From Paenibacillus peoriae (GTDB lineage: Bacteria > Bacillota > Bacilli > Paenibacillales > Paenibacillaceae), in contig NZ_CP092831.1 of the NCBI RefSeq assembly GCF_022531965.1, positions 4,225,001 to 4,289,000 on the forward strand: DNA of 64,000 bases. Reading direction: 5' to 3'. A program made the position numbers and the translations under genes. The notes under the pieces were generated by a model that was given only the letters and a program-made list of their open reading frames with translations, was not told where the DNA came from and ran no database searches. The stretch's first letter is position 1; each line of letters begins with the position of its first letter. Positions 8,730 to 16,189 of this stretch are shown piece after piece.

Positions 8730-9325
8730 TCATATCCCTCCTTTTCTGCCTCGTCAACCGTTTGAATGGTGCGTATCATCTGTAGGGCGACATCCCGCCA
8801 TTCAGCATACTGCTTATACGGACAACAAAATGTTCCCATGACCGTCTTTCCTTCCAGCTCAAAGTAGAACATATTGTGGTAGATGGGCTGGTCCAGCGCA
8901 GGACTTTTAAAGTCAAAATAGCCAATCTGCTTACCATGTACCTCTTCTATTTTTTCTTCATAAAATACATGGGCAGGATTCATATTTTTCATCATTGCCT
9001 TCATGCCAGAAGTGAGCTGTTCCACCCATTCATCTTGTAGCGTCTGGTCCACCCGATTCAGGGTAACATCCACACTGCCCAAATCATTCGTCAAAATCAT
9101 TTCTGGACGTTGCTCATGAGGATATTTAATCTTTTGCAAATGCTTGGGCATTGGAATAAAGATAGAGGGGACATGCATTTTCAGCCGATCCTTAAAGAAA
9201 GACCGCTCTTCAAACACATAGGATTGACCGTCAATGATTATGGGTCCTGCTAAAATATTGTTAGGCCTCTTCAGCTTCTCCATCTCACGGAGCTGATCCA
9301 AAATCTTTTCATCCTCATATTTCAT
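8726..9325 (-). CDS. DcrB/Eag-like protein, possible effector chaperone
   Basis: A 199-residue soluble protein with features of the DcrB/DUF1795 fold. The layout seen is a short helical lead, GPIIIDGQSYVFEERSFFKDRL, SIFIPMPKH, a region on tolerance of strain (VDVTLNRVDQTLQDEWVEQL), then IGYFDFKSPALDQPIYHNMFYFELEGK and a closing helix. Eag chaperones of type VI systems share this fold and shield hydrophobic segments of PAAR- or VgrG-linked effectors. The toxin-fused spike at 3011 has just such a segment, so a chaperone role is plausible; it remains inference. I chose the ATG at 9325 because GAGGAG lies 9 nt upstream, rather than the longer frame. Its stop overlaps the next spike gene in ATGA form. 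Confidence 0.5.
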   Translation of the reverse strand: MKYEDEKILDQLREMEKLKRPNNILAGPIIIDGQSYVFEERSFFKDRLKMHVPSIFIPMPKHLQKIKYPHEQRPEMILTNDLGSVDVTLNRVDQTLQDEWVEQLTSGMKAMMKNMNPAHVFYEEKIEEVHGKQIGYFDFKSPALDQPIYHNMFYFELEGKTVMGTFCCPYKQYAEWRDVALQMIRTIQTVDEAEKEGYE

Positions 9326-9350
9326 AATGCACACTCCTCTACCTGATTTT

Positions 9351-10127
9351 CTAATCCACAATCATCCGTCCGGCTCCGCCGCCCTGCCAACGGCCTGCTG
9401 TTCGTTTTCCACGTCCGGCGCCTTCTAGAATAAGAACTAGCTGTCTATGCAACTGAGCATGAGAATAATCTCTGTATTCCGCACCATTTCGGTTTGCGAT
9501 GTAATGCTGAATGGACTCCCTGTCTACGGCTTCTGAGTTCAGGCATATGAGGGCAAACATACAATCCATCGGATCGGATGCACCACTTTTAAGCAGCTCG
9601 GATGCGAAGTAGCGCATCGTCTCCGGGCGCAATGTACTCTGCTTCAAACCCGCAAAAGGAGCATGGATATCACTCCATGTATTGAATTCCGTTGCCATGT
9701 CGGCAAAATCCTGATAATCCGAGCGAAGCACGGCTCCCTCTTTGAGCTTGAATCGGCCCAGCTCCATCTCATCCAGACCGATTTCTGCCTCATCCTCCAG
9801 CACGATATCTGCATGATGGGCTGTGAAATCCGGGCGATCTGTTTGCTCCAAAAAGAGCAGCTTCAACACCGACAGCCGCCCTGTGGCCGCATACGGCACT
9901 TCCTGCTCCTGCTCCAGCAGATACAATCTACCCTTGTGCTTCACGATGCCTCTACCAATGGTTAGCGTGTACTCCCCGACAGTTACGTTCATTCCTGTAA
10001 TGATGCCATCCGAATAATCCTGATACCGGATATCGAGAAAGCTGCGGGGGTAGTCCCGCAGGTTCTCTAGCATCTCGGTTTTGAGAATACGGCCTTTCTC
10101 GAACTTCGGCACGATATGGGTTAACAT
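9351..10127 (-). CDS. Unknown protein, possible baseplate or adaptor
   Basis: A 258-residue protein without a family I can name with confidence. The first 100 residues (PKFEKGRILKTEMLENLRDY, YSDGIITGMNVTVGEYTLTI, GIVKHKGRLYLLEQEQEVPY) look like a beta-sandwich of the sort found in baseplate shell proteins such as TssK or in phage receptor-binding baseplate parts. The second half is more helical and ends in a Gly/Arg-rich tail (GRGKRTAGRWQGGGAGRM). The start is the ATG at 10127 with GGAGG 7 nt upstream; the longer frame would begin inside a hairpin. It sits 25 nt before the DcrB-like gene. Some databases give proteins of this sort misleading names, so I leave the function open. Confidence 0.5.
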   Translation of the reverse strand: MLTHIVPKFEKGRILKTEMLENLRDYPRSFLDIRYQDYSDGIITGMNVTVGEYTLTIGRGIVKHKGRLYLLEQEQEVPYAATGRLSVLKLLFLEQTDRPDFTAHHADIVLEDEAEIGLDEMELGRFKLKEGAVLRSDYQDFADMATEFNTWSDIHAPFAGLKQSTLRPETMRYFASELLKSGASDPMDCMFALICLNSEAVDRESIQHYIANRNGAEYRDYSHAQLHRQLVLILEGAGRGKRTAGRWQGGGAGRMIVD

Positions 10128-10144
10128 GTGGTTTCCTCCTCTCC

Positions 10145-10160
10145 GTGCCGATTTCGGCAC
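10145..10160. repeat. Short perfect hairpin
   Basis: GTGCCGATTTCGGCAC is a 6-bp perfect stem with a 4-nt loop lying just upstream of the ribosome-binding site of the unknown gene at 9351-10127. It has no T-tract. It could slow degradation or influence translation of the downstream gene. Confidence 0.5.
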
Positions 10161-10178
10161 AAGTGTCGCCCGGCACCT

Positions 10179-10240
10179 CAGTAATGACATTGCGTAGCAA
10201 CGTTATGCGCCAGCCGGGTCGCTCTGCGACGTCATTACTG
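10179..10240. repeat. Inverted repeat between RDD gene and the next gene
   Basis: CAGTAATGAC (10179-10188) pairs exactly with GTCATTACTG (10231-10240), with GC-rich inner pairing. The right arm includes the stop codon of the RDD gene at 10235. Without a T-tract it is better read as an mRNA-stabilising or processing element than a terminator. Confidence 0.5.
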
Positions 10241-10813
10241 CTCTTCTTTATTCAAGGGAACGGACAACCGATTCACACCGGGTGCAGGAGCCGGGACAGG
10301 CATCTCTGTCAGCGATGGATTTTGCTTAATATACTCAGAGTAGTCCAGCCAATTTTTGTTCACCACATAGGTACGAGCGATTTTGTCATGCAGCGCCTGC
10401 TTTTTTTCAGTGAAAGCTGCCATGATATAGCCTACAAATATAGTGACTAAGCTAATGATTTTACCCCAGTAGCGGGCGTTGGCCCGTCCGAAAGATATTT
10501 TTTCATTATTTTCATCCGCAACGACAATCCCCGCAGCCAGCTTGCCGACCGTTCCTCTGCATTTTGATGATTCCATGATGGTGTGGTAAAGCCAATCCAA
10601 TAAAAGAGGGCCAAAAATAATAATAGCTCCCAAAATTCTCACCGACACATCGTCTAAGTGTGAAACAAACTCCGAAAAATTCGGCATTTTTACGAACGCA
10701 GAGACAAACCCTATCGTCACAAACGGCAACGTATCAATCAAACGAATAGTCACAAATAAAATAGTATAATCTAGCAAATGGGCTAAAAATCTTTTCCAAA
10801 AACCAGCGTACAT
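10235..10813 (-). CDS. RDD family membrane protein (copy 2)
   Basis: A 192-residue RDD-family integral membrane protein. It begins MYAGFWKRFLAHLLDYTILF, the typical Arg/Asp-containing first helix, has hydrophobic helices in the middle, and ends with GTVGKLAAGIVVADE, FGRANARYWGKIIS and KQALHDKIARTYVV. RDD proteins are small membrane proteins with no unifying function; some act in ion transport or in membrane complexes. The ATG at 10813 has AGGAGG at 9 nt and gives a start matching the paralogue at 10882. The two copies are highly similar over their last 100 residues, so they arose by tandem duplication. In this locus they could supply the membrane platform otherwise missing from the secretion-like system; that is speculative. 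Confidence 0.75.
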   Translation of the reverse strand: MYAGFWKRFLAHLLDYTILFVTIRLIDTLPFVTIGFVSAFVKMPNFSEFVSHLDDVSVRILGAIIIFGPLLLDWLYHTIMESSKCRGTVGKLAAGIVVADENNEKISFGRANARYWGKIISLVTIFVGYIMAAFTEKKQALHDKIARTYVVNKNWLDYSEYIKQNPSLTEMPVPAPAPGVNRLSVPLNKEEQ

Positions 10814-10881
10814 CCTACTGCTCCTCCTGTTTAAAGCCTGCTGTTCATCAGAATCTTTGAATCTGTGTGCCAACCTAAATG

Positions 10882-11394
10882 TTACATTCCAGCTCCGCGC
10901 CCAGCCTGCTCACGAAGGATATAATTCAGCTCGCGTTTGTCCACAACGTAGGTACGGGCAATCAGATCGTGGAGAGCCTGTTTTCTCGCCGTAAAGGCTG
11001 CCATAATAAAGCCGGCGAACAAAATGATGACTGATAGAAGCTTACTCCAGTAGCGGGCACTAGCACGTCCAAAGCTGAGCTTGTGATTAAACTCATCTAC
11101 TACAACGATGCCGAGAGCCAGCTTGCCCACCGTGGCTTTGCATTTCGATGATTCCATAAGCGCATAATATAGCCATATAGCTCCCCAATTCAGCAAGGTC
11201 TGTCCTATTACTTTCATGGTAACAATAGAAGACGATCCGTCTGAGAGCAAAGAGCTTTCTGCCGGAGACGGTACCCAATCCCCTAAGGTCCGAATTACCA
11301 TCCAGATCAATCCAAATATTAAAAATACAAACCATAGAATAAGGCCATCGATGATATAAGCCAAAGTTCGTTTCCAAAAACCTGCATACAGCAC
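10882..11394 (-). CDS. RDD family membrane protein (copy 1)
   Basis: A 170-residue RDD-family membrane protein that starts at GTG (11394) with GGAGGGG about 6 nt upstream, giving VLYAGFWKRTLAYIIDG, which aligns with the neighbouring copy. It has three or four membrane spans and the signature ending TVGKLALGIVVVDE, FGRASARYWSKLLS, KQALHDLIARTYVV. It lies between the Hsp70-like gene and its paralogue, in the same direction and with short gaps, so co-expression with the cluster is likely. Divergence between copies is concentrated in the loop after the first helix, which could mark different partners. Confidence 0.75.
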   Translation of the reverse strand: MLYAGFWKRTLAYIIDGLILWFVFLIFGLIWMVIRTLGDWVPSPAESSLLSDGSSSIVTMKVIGQTLLNWGAIWLYYALMESSKCKATVGKLALGIVVVDEFNHKLSFGRASARYWSKLLSVIILFAGFIMAAFTARKQALHDLIARTYVVDKRELNYILREQAGRGAGM

Positions 11395-11456
11395 GTTATC
11401 CCCTCCAAGTGTTGTGTACTTTTCTAATTTCAGCATTTTGCAAAACCCTTAATTTA

Positions 11457-14108
11457 CTATTTCGTGCCGTCAAAGAAATCCAGCTCGGAGAGATCATTCT
11501 CGAAGGCAAAAAAGCGTTTGGGTCCCAGATGCAGCAATTCATCTCGGCGAGTAATCGGCACTACATAAAAGCCCCAGCGGCTATCTCCGACAAAAACAAA
11601 ATATTTCGTTTCCCCATTACGGATGGAGTCCGTATCATCCTGCGGGATATCCCGCCCGTACAGCACTGCAATTTCCTCATACGGCATGGGTTCAAAAGCT
11701 TCTGGCCGACTACGATACACATGGCGCTGACGCAGCTTGCCGCCGTCGGCCGTCAGGAAGAACTCCACCTCAGCCGCATGAGACGGCCGGGAAATAGAAC
11801 CGCGTACCCGATTGCTTTCCAAACTCGCAATCAGCTCCTTCTCGCGTCCCGTATGCGTCCATGCGCTAACCGTGTACGGAATAGCCGGAATATGATTGGT
11901 AATGACAGGCTCAATCGTGCCCATTTTTTTAGCGTTCAGGTAACGGATAGCCCCGCGCAGACAGGCCATTTTCAACTCAGGTACCCGGCTGAGGTCCTCT
12001 GCCTTTTGACGAAACTCAATACTGCGCCCCGGTACAAATTCCTTGAGTGCTTCGCGAAATACGTCAATCCGGCAGGATTGCCCGGTTAGCTTGATAATCG
12101 AATAATCCTGCAAGCGTCCCTCCAGATAAAACTCATCCAGAAACTTGCGCACAATATTGTAGATGTCCGCCTTAAGAAGCTGCTGTATTTCCCGAATGTT
12201 AAACACCACATCAGGCAAACCATATTCATCACGAAACCGTCCGTTCTCGATGACTGAAACCAGCCAACGGTCCATCACTGCAATGTTCAGGTCGCTTTCA
12301 GCAGATAATACCTGCTCGGATTCGAAGCGGCTGCGCAAGATCCCCGTACGTAGAAAAAATTCCTTTTTCATATTTTCTGCCGCGCTCCACAACAGATGAA
12401 AATTACTCAGTACCCGCTGATATTCATCCCGTGTAGCATGCTCATACTGTTTGAACGCGGTAGGCAAGATGGCCTCTGCCTCTCGGTAGCGCTCCTCCAG
12501 TCCCGCATATACAGCATCTACACCAAACTCATCCACATGACGGTACAAATCTCCCGAAGGAATGCCGATCAGGGCATCAATATCGGTGTCAGGCAAACGC
12601 GTCTCGGCAGCATAATAACCTGCAAATACAATTTTCATAAACTGCATAATCCGATACGTCAGATTATTGCCGCCAAAGTTGGTATCCCCGTTTTCATATG
12701 TTGTGTGAATATCCAGCTTGTAAGCAATACGTCCGTCCTCAATTCGGAATCGGCAGGAAGACAAATCTGTCGTGCCTCCACCACAATCAATAACAAGTGC
12801 CTGGTACTCCTCACCGTCCGCAAAAGTCCCTCGTTCCATCTGGTCTGCCAGCGTGTTGTACAGCACAGCCAGCCCTTCGTCCAGCGCATCCTCCGCTTCA
12901 ATCTGGTAATCAGGCAAAATATCACTAAACATCTCTATAAACTGGGGCTGCAGCTTTACCGGAGCAGAAAAGTGCAGGTTGCGGAACCGACACTTAAATT
13001 GCTGCTCGGCTGTAGCAATCACATAACGGATAAAAGCAGCTAAAATATCACTGCGGGAAGCGGTTGCTGTATTCCCCTCGGAATCCATTAATTCCTCAAT
13101 TCGCTTATAATCGTTGACCCACCGCTTGATCCCCCGCAATACTGTTGCACGGCTTCCTGCCACGTCAGATCCACGTAGTGCATCCTCCCCAAATACATAA
13201 AGGATATGTTCTGGATTGGAGCAATCTGCGACGCGAATAGCAGTCGGCAATACTTCGATCCAGTCGCCTTCTGCCCCTTCTGGGCCGGGGAATGACACAT
13301 AATTGATGGCGTTCAGCCTTACTGTGCTGCTCATACCTGTATCAGGAGCCGTAACGTAGGAGCTATCCAAATAAGCACCTGCTGTGGTGTTCGAGGTGCC
13401 AAAATCAATCGCAAGTACCGCATCTGTAGTTTCCGTGCCCCGAATGATCAGCTCTGCCACCGGAATCCGGTGACCTTGAAGCTTCAGCGGCAGCATTGGC
13501 TTATCTCCATAGTAGAGGTTATAAAAATATTCTGATTCCTGTCTTCGCAGAAACAGCAGGCTATAACTATGATTGGACGTCTCTCGCAGTTCAGCATCAC
13601 GATGACGAGAAAGATAATATACGCCTGTTCGTGTCTCATCCTTCACCAAATTCAAAACACCGCACAGTTCTCCTGTTGCATTCACCAGCAGCACATTAGA
13701 TGAGCTCAGCCAAGGCAAATCGGATTCAATCCGGTAGTTGTCCATGCGACCTGTGCGTACACCCTGATACAGCGTGATTTTGGCGGGAACCCGGATGCCG
13801 CTGCTCTCCTGCCGACGGTCGTTCCAGTTTCGCTGTAGTGCCGATTCCATGCGTTCAAAGCCGCCAGGATTTGGCCTTGTGATGAGTAAATGCTCTTCCG
13901 CGCTCCGAAAACGTAAAATCACGCGAATCAACTCTTCACGTGCCAGGCGATTGGCAAAGCCCTCGACCAGTCGTTCCTTATCGCATATTCCGCGTAACTG
14001 AAAGGTCGTCATTTGCTCCAATTCCGCCCGCGTGTATTTCGCCGTGAAGCGTATGCTTTTTCGATCGGTGAGCGGGTCTAGCAACCTGTATGTATAGGGT
14101 CCGTTCAT
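11457..14108 (-). CDS. Hsp70/actin-fold ATPase, SrfB-like
   Basis: An 883-residue protein with an Hsp70/actin-type ATPase. Phosphate-1 motif AIDFGTSNTTAGAYL is at about residue 234, phosphate-2 VIDCGGGTTDLSSC at about 438, and an adenosine-type motif IIKLTGQSCRIDVF near 670. The first 220 residues are a distinct beta-rich domain not found in DnaK. There is no typical C-terminal substrate lid, so it is closer to the virulence factor SrfB-like group than to a housekeeping chaperone. A J-domain gene lies in the same operon, making a dedicated Hsp70/Hsp40 pair possible. In the absence of a ClpV AAA+ ATPase, it could assemble or recycle the sheath; this is inference. ATG has AAAGGA about 10 nt upstream. 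Confidence 0.75.
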   Translation of the reverse strand: MNGPYTYRLLDPLTDRKSIRFTAKYTRAELEQMTTFQLRGICDKERLVEGFANRLAREELIRVILRFRSAEEHLLITRPNPGGFERMESALQRNWNDRRQESSGIRVPAKITLYQGVRTGRMDNYRIESDLPWLSSSNVLLVNATGELCGVLNLVKDETRTGVYYLSRHRDAELRETSNHSYSLLFLRRQESEYFYNLYYGDKPMLPLKLQGHRIPVAELIIRGTETTDAVLAIDFGTSNTTAGAYLDSSYVTAPDTGMSSTVRLNAINYVSFPGPEGAEGDWIEVLPTAIRVADCSNPEHILYVFGEDALRGSDVAGSRATVLRGIKRWVNDYKRIEELMDSEGNTATASRSDILAAFIRYVIATAEQQFKCRFRNLHFSAPVKLQPQFIEMFSDILPDYQIEAEDALDEGLAVLYNTLADQMERGTFADGEEYQALVIDCGGGTTDLSSCRFRIEDGRIAYKLDIHTTYENGDTNFGGNNLTYRIMQFMKIVFAGYYAAETRLPDTDIDALIGIPSGDLYRHVDEFGVDAVYAGLEERYREAEAILPTAFKQYEHATRDEYQRVLSNFHLLWSAAENMKKEFFLRTGILRSRFESEQVLSAESDLNIAVMDRWLVSVIENGRFRDEYGLPDVVFNIREIQQLLKADIYNIVRKFLDEFYLEGRLQDYSIIKLTGQSCRIDVFREALKEFVPGRSIEFRQKAEDLSRVPELKMACLRGAIRYLNAKKMGTIEPVITNHIPAIPYTVSAWTHTGREKELIASLESNRVRGSISRPSHAAEVEFFLTADGGKLRQRHVYRSRPEAFEPMPYEEIAVLYGRDIPQDDTDSIRNGETKYFVFVGDSRWGFYVVPITRRDELLHLGPKRFFAFENDLSELDFFDGTK

Positions 14109-14139
14109 CGTTCACATGTCCTTTCTTAGCCATTTAGCC

Positions 14140-14829
14140 TTAATAGAGGGCGATAGCGTCTATTTTCATCGTAGGATCTTCCTCCAAAATGCCGAAATGA
14201 CTTGTCCAATACAATTCCGTCGTAAAACGTGCCGGAAGAAACAAATCCAGAATCAAATCCACTTTAATCCGTGACAATGGTGTCTCCTCTTGGCCGATAT
14301 AGATGAGCAGTTCGTCTTTTTCCTCACAATTGGTGTAAATGATTGAGCGATGAAAGACGCGCCGCATCGTTTCTTTTAGCAAATGTACGGCTTCTCCCGT
14401 CTCATACAGGCGCAGCAATCCTTCAGCAATCACGTCCTGATCCTCACGGTTTAATTGTCCAAAGCCTTCCTTTACCTTCGGGCCAAAAATGCCCTCTGCA
14501 ATATCACGCTGAACAAACCGGATATGGTACTCCCGCCGATTCATCCCTTGATACAAGTCCATTTCCGCCAGGAAATGCATCATAATATCAAATAGCGATT
14601 CTCTCAGCTCTAGATACTCTTCAGCATCCGGTGGAAACAGATCCCGAAAAATAGAATAAAAGCGGTAGTACGGATTGATTTCCACTACCTGCTCCAAATG
14701 GGAAGTATTCAACTCTGCCAGACTAAGCTCCATATACGGAGAGTAGCTGACAGCGGGTACGAAGCGGAATTTATCTACATCCAGCCCTTGTTCCCTCGCG
14801 CGCATGAGCAAATCCCAGACGTAATTCAC
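14140..14829 (-). CDS. Unknown protein, possible baseplate component
   Basis: A 229-residue soluble protein of unknown family. The first third has YSPYMELSLAELN and EINPYYRFYSIFRDLFPP; the middle is helical (QDVIAEGLLRLYETGEAV); the end has SRIKVDLILDLFLPARFTTELYW, a helix-then-strand finish that recalls, weakly, the C-termini of small baseplate wedge proteins. I prefer the GTG at 14829: AAGGAG is 7 nt upstream and the codon overlaps the preceding stop in GTGA form, while the ATG two codons earlier is too close to the ribosome-binding site. Tight coupling to the 439-residue gene suggests the two products form one complex. Confidence 0.5.
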   Translation of the reverse strand: MNYVWDLLMRAREQGLDVDKFRFVPAVSYSPYMELSLAELNTSHLEQVVEINPYYRFYSIFRDLFPPDAEEYLELRESLFDIMMHFLAEMDLYQGMNRREYHIRFVQRDIAEGIFGPKVKEGFGQLNREDQDVIAEGLLRLYETGEAVHLLKETMRRVFHRSIIYTNCEEKDELLIYIGQEETPLSRIKVDLILDLFLPARFTTELYWTSHFGILEEDPTMKIDAIALY

Positions 14830-16145
14830 ACCCATTCTCCTTCACACTTGTACTCCGGAAAATACATCTGCACTTCTGATACTAGAAAGCTCATTAAATC
14901 GGATAAAATATAAGCAGGCGCAGTGGGCAAAACATCGTCAGAACCACGTCTGAACCCCAAACGCATGATCTGCTTGCCTTCCTCTGTCCGTACGTTATCG
15001 CTGACAAACGGATTTAACGGATACGTCTGGGTTTTGGTTAAAAGGTTGCTTACATCATTTCTCCCTGCACCTCCCCAGATGTCTACACGTTCCAGCTCAA
15101 GCCCCTGCGCTGCTTCAAACGAGTTTACGATGCGCATGATTTCCGCTTTGGCACGGACAATCACGGCCTGTTTTCCTGCATAGCGGCCCAAAAAGCTGTC
15201 CTGTCGCCGATTGGACAATAACGGATAAGTCTGACGACTAAGTCTCGTTGTAACAGGCTTCGTAACCTTCAACACATTCCATTCGCCAGACTTATCACGT
15301 GGTGTGACAATCGTCAGTTCCTCTTCTGTACGCTTGATATACCGGATATCGCCTTCAGTCCCGTCAATCAAGTAACCATGCTCAGGACCTGTTTTTCGCA
15401 AAGGCAGCACATGCTCATAATTCACACGATCCATAGCGGGTATAGGAAAGCCGCTGTTCTTTAGAGATAGCCTTTCAATGTTCCAAAGCGGAAAAACGTC
15501 GCCCTTCTTAAAAACGTCGAATTCCTCCAATGAAATTGTAATTTCATGAATTTCTTCATGGGCGGCCGGCTCGCCGTCTCCACCAATCAATACACAGTCC
15601 ACAAACTTATAAGCGTACGGGTGATTAATTGTTTTCCACGGCATGCCATTTTGCATAAACGTGTGATATAACTGCTCAATCTCTAAAATATAAGAACGGT
15701 TATGCTCCAGACGAAAACGAATCGGATAATTGCCGGTTTCCGTGACCAACATTCCTGAGAAAATTCGCTTGCTGCGCACCAGTGCTGAGATTCGTTCGGT
15801 CTCCATCTCAAGGAAAAGCGTAAACAGCGGCATCGATCCGCCTTCGCGTACCACCTCTGCCACATGGCTGATGTCAATCTGCTTTTCCTCCGTATCCGAC
15901 GGTAACACAGGATATAAAAATTCATGAATCGGGTCATAGTCCTCACGCGATGTCAATGACACGTACACATCAATCTTTTCTTCCGTATTCTCAATTTCCT
16001 CAAATACCCGCCGTTCTAGCTGGCGGGTCATTTCTTCCTGATATTCGACAAGGTTCATAAATACCCCCGCCATCATATTTTTCAATAAACGTCTCTGCTC
16101 CAAATCGTCCATCTTGCTCAAACGGTCCTGTACCAACTCTTTCAC
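14826..16145 (-). CDS. Unknown protein, possible baseplate component
   Basis: A 439-residue protein I cannot assign to a characterised family. It starts with a charged helix-rich segment (LSKMDDLEQRRLLKNMMAGV), then alternates beta-rich segments such as MPLFTLFLEMETERISALV, GNYPIRFRLEHNRSYILEIEQLYHTF and VLPLRKTGPEHGYLI, and ends with a region containing QTYPLNPFVSDNV and a long amphipathic helix. Size, beta content and position between the phosphatase genes and the ATPase would fit a baseplate wedge protein of the TssF class, but I see no diagnostic motif. It starts at GTG with AAAGGAG 9 nt upstream and overlaps the next gene by 4 nt. It is separated by 44 nt from the PP2C-like gene. Confidence 0.5.
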   Translation of the reverse strand: MKELVQDRLSKMDDLEQRRLLKNMMAGVFMNLVEYQEEMTRQLERRVFEEIENTEEKIDVYVSLTSREDYDPIHEFLYPVLPSDTEEKQIDISHVAEVVREGGSMPLFTLFLEMETERISALVRSKRIFSGMLVTETGNYPIRFRLEHNRSYILEIEQLYHTFMQNGMPWKTINHPYAYKFVDCVLIGGDGEPAAHEEIHEITISLEEFDVFKKGDVFPLWNIERLSLKNSGFPIPAMDRVNYEHVLPLRKTGPEHGYLIDGTEGDIRYIKRTEEELTIVTPRDKSGEWNVLKVTKPVTTRLSRQTYPLLSNRRQDSFLGRYAGKQAVIVRAKAEIMRIVNSFEAAQGLELERVDIWGGAGRNDVSNLLTKTQTYPLNPFVSDNVRTEEGKQIMRLGFRRGSDDVLPTAPAYILSDLMSFLVSEVQMYFPEYKCEGEWV

Positions 16146-16189
16146 GACGTCTCACTCCTTTCGGCTCCAGCTTCATTGAACATGAAAAC

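Noticed and set aside
11409..12089. Plus-strand open frame of 226 codons opposite the Hsp70-like gene
   Set aside because: Shadow of the 883-residue ATPase gene; no ribosome-binding site or domain.
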